Shown: one piece after another, positions 60,038-64,000 of the stretch
How positions within the stretch are numbered: the stretch's first letter is position 1
Layout of the letters: each line of letters opens with the position of its first letter
DNA from: CAYOUV01 sp963790075
GTDB lineage: Bacteria > Chloroflexota > Anaerolineae > Anaerolineales > Villigracilaceae
Length of the DNA stretch: 64,000 bases
Assembly (NCBI GenBank): GCA_963790075.1
Contig: CAWBNG010000003.1
Coordinates: 186,001-250,000 of the forward strand
Reading direction: 5' to 3'
Program-made: the position numbers and the translations under genes
The notes under the pieces: model-generated
Told to the model about the DNA's origin: nothing
What the model saw: only the letters and a program-made list of their open reading frames with translations
The model's database searches: none

Positions 60038-60873
60038 GTAATTATTCGAAGGTTCCGCCTCTCAATACTGCAGCTCTGCTGCATCAGTACGGATTGCGCC
60101 CTAATAAAAGCCTCGGACAAAATTTTTTACAAGACCCTGCGGCTCTGGAAAGTATCGTCAAAGCAGCTGAGATCGAGCCGGACGACAGCGTCCTGGAAGT
60201 CGGTCCCGGCCTAGGCAGTTTAACGCGCTATCTGGCTGTCAATGCCCAGGAGGTGGTCGCGGTCGAATTGGACCAGAGGCTGCTCCCGCCACTTCAAGAT
60301 GTCCTTTCCTCTTATACCAACGTCCGTCTGATCCAGGCTGATATCTTGAAAATTTCGCCAGCAGAATTAATGAGCAAGGATGGCTATCTCGTAGTTGCCA
60401 ACATACCCTACTACATCACCTCCGCTTTGCTGCGCCATTTGCTTGAATCGCGTCCACGCCCGCGCCGGATGGTTCTGACGGTACAAAAGGAAGTTGCAGA
60501 ACGGATATGTGCTGAATCAGGGCAGATGAGTTTGCTTTCCCTGAGTGTGCAAGTTTACGGGCGACCGAAGATCATCGCGCGGATCCCAGCCGGGGCTTTT
60601 TACCCTGCGCCTAAAATTGATTCGGCTGTTTTGCGCATCGAGATTGCCAACGAACCCAAAATCCCTTACGCGCAGTTGGAAAAGTTCTTTCAACTCGCCA
60701 AAGCCGGGTTTGGCCAGAAGCGCAAAACTTTACGGAACTCAATTTCTGCGGGATTGCGGATCACCCCAACCCAGGCTCAATCCCTGCTCGAAGCTGCCGG
60801 GATCAACCCGATGCGTAGAGCGGAAACGCTCAGTCTGGATGAATGGAAAACGCTGACAACAATCATAAAATAA
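60034..60873 (+). CDS. rsmA: 16S rRNA (adenine1518/1519-N6) dimethyltransferase KsgA/RsmA
   Basis: 279 residues from the ATG overlapping the LCP stop. GLRPNKSLGQNFLQDPAALE is the family start, VLEVGPGLGSLTRYLAVNAQ SAM motif I, VVANIPYYITSALLRHLLE the NIPY catalytic motif, and AKAGFGQKRKTLRNSISAGL the C-terminal motif. It dimethylates two adenines near the 3' end of 16S rRNA. Confidence 0.93.
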   Translation: MSNYSKVPPLNTAALLHQYGLRPNKSLGQNFLQDPAALESIVKAAEIEPDDSVLEVGPGLGSLTRYLAVNAQEVVAVELDQRLLPPLQDVLSSYTNVRLIQADILKISPAELMSKDGYLVVANIPYYITSALLRHLLESRPRPRRMVLTVQKEVAERICAESGQMSLLSLSVQVYGRPKIIARIPAGAFYPAPKIDSAVLRIEIANEPKIPYAQLEKFFQLAKAGFGQKRKTLRNSISAGLRITPTQAQSLLEAAGINPMRRAETLSLDEWKTLTTIIK

Positions 60874-60889
60874 AAGACGGGTCCGTCTT

Positions 60890-61633
60890 TTATTTTATCC
60901 GGGCGGCTTTGCCTCGGCGCCGCAAATCTCGAAAATTCCAACGTACCTGCCAGATTCGGAAAGCAGCCTCTAATTGAATCGTGAAGGACATTTTTGACTT
61001 CCCCCAACGCCTGTCAGCGAAGAATATTGGGACCTCCCCAATCCTATAGTCGAGACAGAAAGCCATGTAAGCCATCTCGACTAAAAATATGTACCCATTG
61101 GATTTAATGCGCTCCATCGGCAACCCCAACAGGGTTTCACGTCGCCAATAACGAAAACCAGTCGTGACGTCATGCAGCGGAAAACCGAGAATCGTCCGGG
61201 CATAGAAATTACCAAATGCTGAAAGTGCCTTACGCCATAACGGCCACTGGTTGTCAACCCCGCCACCATTGATATACCGCGAACCGAGGATCATGTCGTA
61301 AGATTCAACCTGGTTATGCATTTCAACCAGAACTGTTGGATCATGCGAGAAATCAGCATCCATCTGGACGACTGCCTGTGCGCCATCGTCGATGGCTTTT
61401 CGGAAGCCCGTCAGATACGCCGAGCGCAATCCCATTTTTCCAGGACGATGGATTACAGACACCCGATCAGGATTTTTGGCCGCAAATTCATCCGCCAGTA
61501 TTCCTGTCCCGTCCGGGCTATTATCATCCACAACCAGGATATCCAACTCCAGCGGAAGCGAAAATAAAGCGGAGATCAGCTTGGGTAGATTCTCCGCTTC
61601 GTTATAGGTCGGAATAATGACTGTTGTCCGCAA
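60890..61633 (-). CDS. Polyprenol monophosphomannose synthase (GT2, DPM1-like)
   Basis: 247 residues. TVIIPTYNEAENLPKLISAL, LDILVVDDNSPDGTGILADE, HRPGKMGLRSAYLTGFRKAI and VVQMDADFSHDPTVLVEM are the GT-A motifs of dolichol/polyprenol-phosphate mannose synthases; FPLHDVTTGFRYWRRETLL follows. There is no C-terminal membrane domain. It makes polyprenyl-phosphate-mannose as a sugar donor for envelope glycosylation. It lies 8 bases after a response regulator gene on the same strand. Confidence 0.9.
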   Translation of the reverse strand: MRTTVIIPTYNEAENLPKLISALFSLPLELDILVVDDNSPDGTGILADEFAAKNPDRVSVIHRPGKMGLRSAYLTGFRKAIDDGAQAVVQMDADFSHDPTVLVEMHNQVESYDMILGSRYINGGGVDNQWPLWRKALSAFGNFYARTILGFPLHDVTTGFRYWRRETLLGLPMERIKSNGYIFLVEMAYMAFCLDYRIGEVPIFFADRRWGKSKMSFTIQLEAAFRIWQVRWNFRDLRRRGKAARIK

Positions 61634-61641
61634 AAAAACTC

Positions 61642-62496
61642 CTATTTTTTCCGCCCGATAAGCTCTGATTTAAGTTGCTCAAGATTGGAAAAATTCCCAT
61701 CCTCAGCCGTCAATACTGTCATTTTAACTGCCAAGCGATGTGAAAAATCACCGACCCGATCTCGATCTTCGATTGGATAGAAATAATCCAGAGATCGCTC
61801 TAAGCGTGACCTGATGCGATTATCAACCTCGGGTAACTGTATCGGTAAAATGATCATTACAAAATCAGTTAAGGAAAGATGACCCAGAAAGCCGTCCATA
61901 CTACCCACTTCCCTTAAAGTGTTTTGGATCATCAGGCTTACAGCGCGTAAAACATCGTCCGAGGCGACAAATCCGTAGGCCTCGCGGAAGTGATCCAGGT
62001 TTTCGAGAGACACCACCAAGATCACCCAATTATCTTGCCCCAAACAATCCCTAAGGTGCTCGTCTACCAGAGGGCCTTCCGGCAATCCGCTGACCGGGTT
62101 GGTTAAGGATTCGTGTGTCGCTTGCCGTAAAGTATTACGCACCCGTAAGCGTAGTTCTTGAATGTCAAAAGGTTTGGTGATGTAATCATCAGCCCCTAAT
62201 TCCAATCCTTGCAACTTGTCGGCATGCTCGCGTTTTTCTGTTAGGAAAATAATTGGTATATCCTGCGTCCTGCGGTTTCCGCGGAGTTGGCGAGCCACTT
62301 CATACCCATCGATATCCGGAAGGCGAATATCTAGAATGATCAAATCCGGGTGAACTGTTTGGCAAGCTCTAACCCCATCTTCTCCCCAATTAACGGTAAA
62401 GACTTCATAACCCTGAACACGGAAATAAGCGTTCAGCATTTCAGCTACATCGAGATCGTCTTCAATGATTAAGATTTTGGGCTTCTCTTCTGCCAT
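61642..62496 (-). CDS. Response regulator with REC and degenerate GGDEF domains
   Basis: 284 residues. REC domain at 1-120: ILIIEDDLDVAEML, the phosphoacceptor Asp in DLIILDIRLPDIDG, the Thr in IIFLTEKREHADKL and the Lys in YITKPFDIQEL. Residues 130-284 have GGDEF-fold segments (LTNPVSGLPEG; DNWVILVVSLENLDHFREAY), but the active-site motif is replaced by SLTDFVMIILP. It is therefore not a cyclase and more likely a binding or protein-interaction output. Gene order suggests operation with the V4R and roadblock proteins just upstream. Confidence 0.85.
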   Translation of the reverse strand: MAEEKPKILIIEDDLDVAEMLNAYFRVQGYEVFTVNWGEDGVRACQTVHPDLIILDIRLPDIDGYEVARQLRGNRRTQDIPIIFLTEKREHADKLQGLELGADDYITKPFDIQELRLRVRNTLRQATHESLTNPVSGLPEGPLVDEHLRDCLGQDNWVILVVSLENLDHFREAYGFVASDDVLRAVSLMIQNTLREVGSMDGFLGHLSLTDFVMIILPIQLPEVDNRIRSRLERSLDYFYPIEDRDRVGDFSHRLAVKMTVLTAEDGNFSNLEQLKSELIGRKK

Positions 62497-62511
62497 GATA
62501 GCCCTCGGCGA

Positions 62512-63147
62512 TCAGGAGATCGGTTCTTTTTGAATGGTAAACTCGCAGACCTCATCCCCCAACGCGTGACACAAGGATTCATTAACGCGGAATTCGTTCC
62601 CGCCCGAAACCCACTTGAGTCCCTCTTGCAAGAGACCGGTCGCCATAAAACAAACCGGTTTATCCACGTCATGTCGCCCCCAACATACCGGGCATTTGTG
62701 GATCGTATAAATAAATTCGTTTTCTTTCTCTTCGACAGTACTATGTTGATCGCTGATTTGTGAAAATATTCGCGCCATTGCTGGTAAGCCAATCCGTAGT
62801 TTGGCTTGCAAGGGCAGGACTTTAAATGCCATATCGCCAACGCCAGCCAGCGCACCGAAATTTTTCAATGCGTCTGCAAAAGTTGCCCGACCCGCACGCA
62901 ATGCCAAACCGCGTCCGCCACGCGGACCATACATCTCTTCCAGCGCTATCCCAATGCCTGAAAGTTCAGAAAAATCGAACTGTTTTTCAAGGTTGTCCGG
63001 GGGGTAGTTGTCAATATAATGAGTAAGACCGGATAGATTGAGGATTGCGTTGAGGCCATTCTTCCCCATCACTTCTTCCAAGGCCTTAATTGTAATCATG
63101 CCAAATTTGTTCGGGTAATACAAACCGCTTTTTTCCATTGGGCTCAT
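62512..63147 (-). CDS. V4R (4-vinyl reductase)-domain-like sensor protein
   Basis: 211 residues. The central and C-terminal part carries Cys-rich segments KCPVCWGRHDVDKPVCFMAT and ESLCHALGDEVCEFTIQKE, as in V4R-type small-ligand-binding domains. The N-terminal half (KFGMITIKALEEVMGKNGLN; GIGIALEEMYGPRGGRGLAL) fits heme-NO-binding-like/V4R relatives. Metal or heme binding through the Cys residues is possible. It stands between a roadblock gene and a response regulator, so an input-sensor role is a fair inference. Confidence 0.72.
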   Translation of the reverse strand: MSPMEKSGLYYPNKFGMITIKALEEVMGKNGLNAILNLSGLTHYIDNYPPDNLEKQFDFSELSGIGIALEEMYGPRGGRGLALRAGRATFADALKNFGALAGVGDMAFKVLPLQAKLRIGLPAMARIFSQISDQHSTVEEKENEFIYTIHKCPVCWGRHDVDKPVCFMATGLLQEGLKWVSGGNEFRVNESLCHALGDEVCEFTIQKEPIS

Positions 63148-63157
63148 ACGGACTCCA

Positions 63158-63529
63158 TTAAATCAATTTGACCAGATCTTCAGCGGCTCGGCGCATATCC
63201 AAGAAAATCAGACCGAGCTTGGCTTGTTCTCGCGCCAGCGCTGTTAGAACAGCTTCTTCACCTACCGACATGAGCACCACAAATCCCTTTTCACCTTTTA
63301 TATAAACTTGCTCTAGGGATCCACGTCCCAATTCATTGGCAATTCGTTCCCCCAAGGAGAGCATGGCTGCAGACATCGCCGACACACGATCTTCTTCCAC
63401 TCCCTGTGGCAACGCGGAGGCTATGCTCAACCCATCCACGCTGACGACTGCCGAAGCTTCAATATCTGGTGAGGAAGCCTGCAGTTCACGTAAGCGGTCG
63501 ACCATCATCTGCGTGCGCGACTTAGACAC
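63158..63529 (-). CDS. Roadblock/LC7-domain protein (MglB-like)
   Basis: 123 residues from a GTG at 63529 with AGGAGG 6 bases upstream; the longer TTG start would cover the Shine-Dalgarno sequence. It is a single roadblock domain: RLRELQASSPDIEASAVVSV, DGLSIASALPQGVEEDRVSA, MSAAMLSLGERIANELGRGS, EKGFVVLMSVGEEAVLTALA. Such dimers act as GTPase-activating or scaffold proteins for MglA-like GTPases. No Ras-like GTPase is visible next to it. It is first in a V4R/REC cluster. Confidence 0.85.
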   Translation of the reverse strand: MSKSRTQMMVDRLRELQASSPDIEASAVVSVDGLSIASALPQGVEEDRVSAMSAAMLSLGERIANELGRGSLEQVYIKGEKGFVVLMSVGEEAVLTALAREQAKLGLIFLDMRRAAEDLVKLI

Positions 63530-63753
63530 GACGACCCTCCTGGTAGACAAAATAAGACGCCCTTTACGACATCCTGATACATTAAAAAATACCTTTACGA
63601 AGTGTTGCTAATTTAGCACATGCAAGTATTTGTGTCAAGCTAGAACCCCTACGTTTGATACTCAGGAGGCTTACAGGGTATTTACAGTTTCCGTGCTATA
63701 ATCTTCGGCTACATAACTTCAATCAGCCCTCTGAAACAAGTATTTGGTATTTT
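63530..63753. other. Divergent intergenic region
   Basis: It lies between the divergent roadblock gene and the secreted protein at the right edge. It contains TATAAT at 63697-63702 with TTACAG 20 bp upstream, a loosely spaced promoter for the rightward gene. No other structure is apparent. Confidence 0.35.
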
Positions 63754-64000
63754 ATGAATCGATTAATAACAATAATTTTTATTAGTAGTATTTTAACCAG
63801 CATCATTTCAGTATTTAATGTAAATGCACAGGGGGATTCTCCTCATCCGGAGCCGGCCAACGGAGATGTTGTCTGCCCGCCAGGTGTATACACAATCACA
63901 CCAGAAGATTGTGTCGCCTATGGACCAGCCTTGTATATGACAGAAATGTCGGGGTTGGGTATGAGTTTCCCGAGGCGTCCGCTTCCTGCGTACCCGCCTG
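63754..64000 (+). CDS. Secreted protein, N-terminal part only (possible L,D-transpeptidase-type)
   Basis: 82 residues are visible before the window ends. They form a signal peptide (LITIIFISSILTSIISVF, likely cleaved after NVNA) and then CPPGVYTITPEDCVAYGPAL, a Cys pair, and SGLGMSFPRRPLPAYPP. The Cys-bracketed segment followed by RPLPA is reminiscent of the N-terminus of some Chloroflexota L,D-transpeptidases, but the catalytic domain lies outside the window. The identity is therefore tentative. Confidence 0.45.
   Translation, partial: MNRLITIIFISSILTSIISVFNVNAQGDSPHPEPANGDVVCPPGVYTITPEDCVAYGPALYMTEMSGLGMSFPRRPLPAYPP

Noticed and set aside
1..64000. CRISPR arrays, rRNA genes or a complete tRNA
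   Set aside because: None was seen: no regularly spaced direct repeats, no rRNA-like sequence, and only one tRNA 3' fragment.

Overview
This 64 kb window comes from a bacterial chromosome of roughly mid-50s percent GC. Its gene content points to Chloroflexota, probably an Anaerolineae-like lineage. The clues are an Aap-type amino-acid transporter, a CysO/JAMM/MoeZ cysteine operon, tandem lipoproteins rich in Pro/Thr after the lipobox, a DUF348-G5-3D protein next to an LCP protein, and roadblock/V4R regulators. The assignment is inferred from proteins alone; no rRNA or complete tRNA gene was seen. Most genes are in short operons with ATGA or few-base overlaps, and many convergent units are closed by strong hairpin terminators.

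Layout: (1) 1-8.8 kb is accessory, partly AT-rich and gene-poor. It holds an actin-like ParM/StbA ATPase cut by the window edge, a small HTH protein and a pair of identical operator palindromes; a 3' tRNA fragment that looks like an integration scar; a secreted C25-type cysteine peptidase; an ORF-less group II intron whose EBS1/IBS1 pairing can be read directly; a beta-helix plus glycoside hydrolase lipoprotein; a PIN toxin-antitoxin pair; and a decayed thioredoxin-type lipoprotein. (2) 8.9-20.8 kb is catabolic and membrane genes: P5C dehydrogenase, a class I CoA-transferase with an alpha/beta hydrolase between its subunits, PspC, a CPBP protease, a frameshifted lactate permease, a D-2-hydroxyacid dehydrogenase, a HAD phosphatase and a Kef-type antiporter. 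(3) 20.9-29.2 kb carries housekeeping and signalling genes (rarA, histidine phosphatase, VOC, PIG-L deacetylase, diguanylate cyclase, cystathionine gamma-lyase/synthase). (4) 29.3-34.7 kb is a sulfur block: cystathionine beta-synthase, then a six-gene operon cysM-TPR-JAMM-hypothetical-cysO-moeZ behind a sigma70 promoter and a structured attenuator leader. Its carrier protein ends Gly-Gly-Cys. (5) 34.8-45.5 kb has a frameshifted EF-G paralog, a membrane thioredoxin with in-frame TGA at the first active-site Cys position (candidate selenoprotein), two small enzymes, three tandem paralogous lipoproteins each with its own promoter, hemW and rtcB. (6) 45.5-50 kb is the aapJQMP operon. (7) 50-64 kb contains ybaK, rsh, moeA, VKOR, an acidic mini-protein, a TrmH methyltransferase, a cupredoxin, an aminotransferase, cell-envelope genes (3D protein, LCP), ksgA, a dolichol-phosphate-mannose-type glycosyltransferase and a roadblock/V4R/response-regulator cluster, ending in a truncated secreted protein.

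How it fits together: the sulfur genes would make cysteine through a protein-thiocarboxylate route (MoeZ activates and sulfurates CysO, CysM builds the CysO-Cys adduct, JAMM releases it), while CBS and the gamma-lyase link cysteine and homocysteine. AapJQMP imports amino acids, P5C dehydrogenase oxidises proline-derived P5C, and Rsh senses starvation. Three separate one-base frameshifts (lactate permease, EF-G-like, first lipoprotein) in otherwise intact genes make assembly indels a real possibility. The TGA in the thioredoxin is a substitution-type difference rather than an indel, so it is a separate question.
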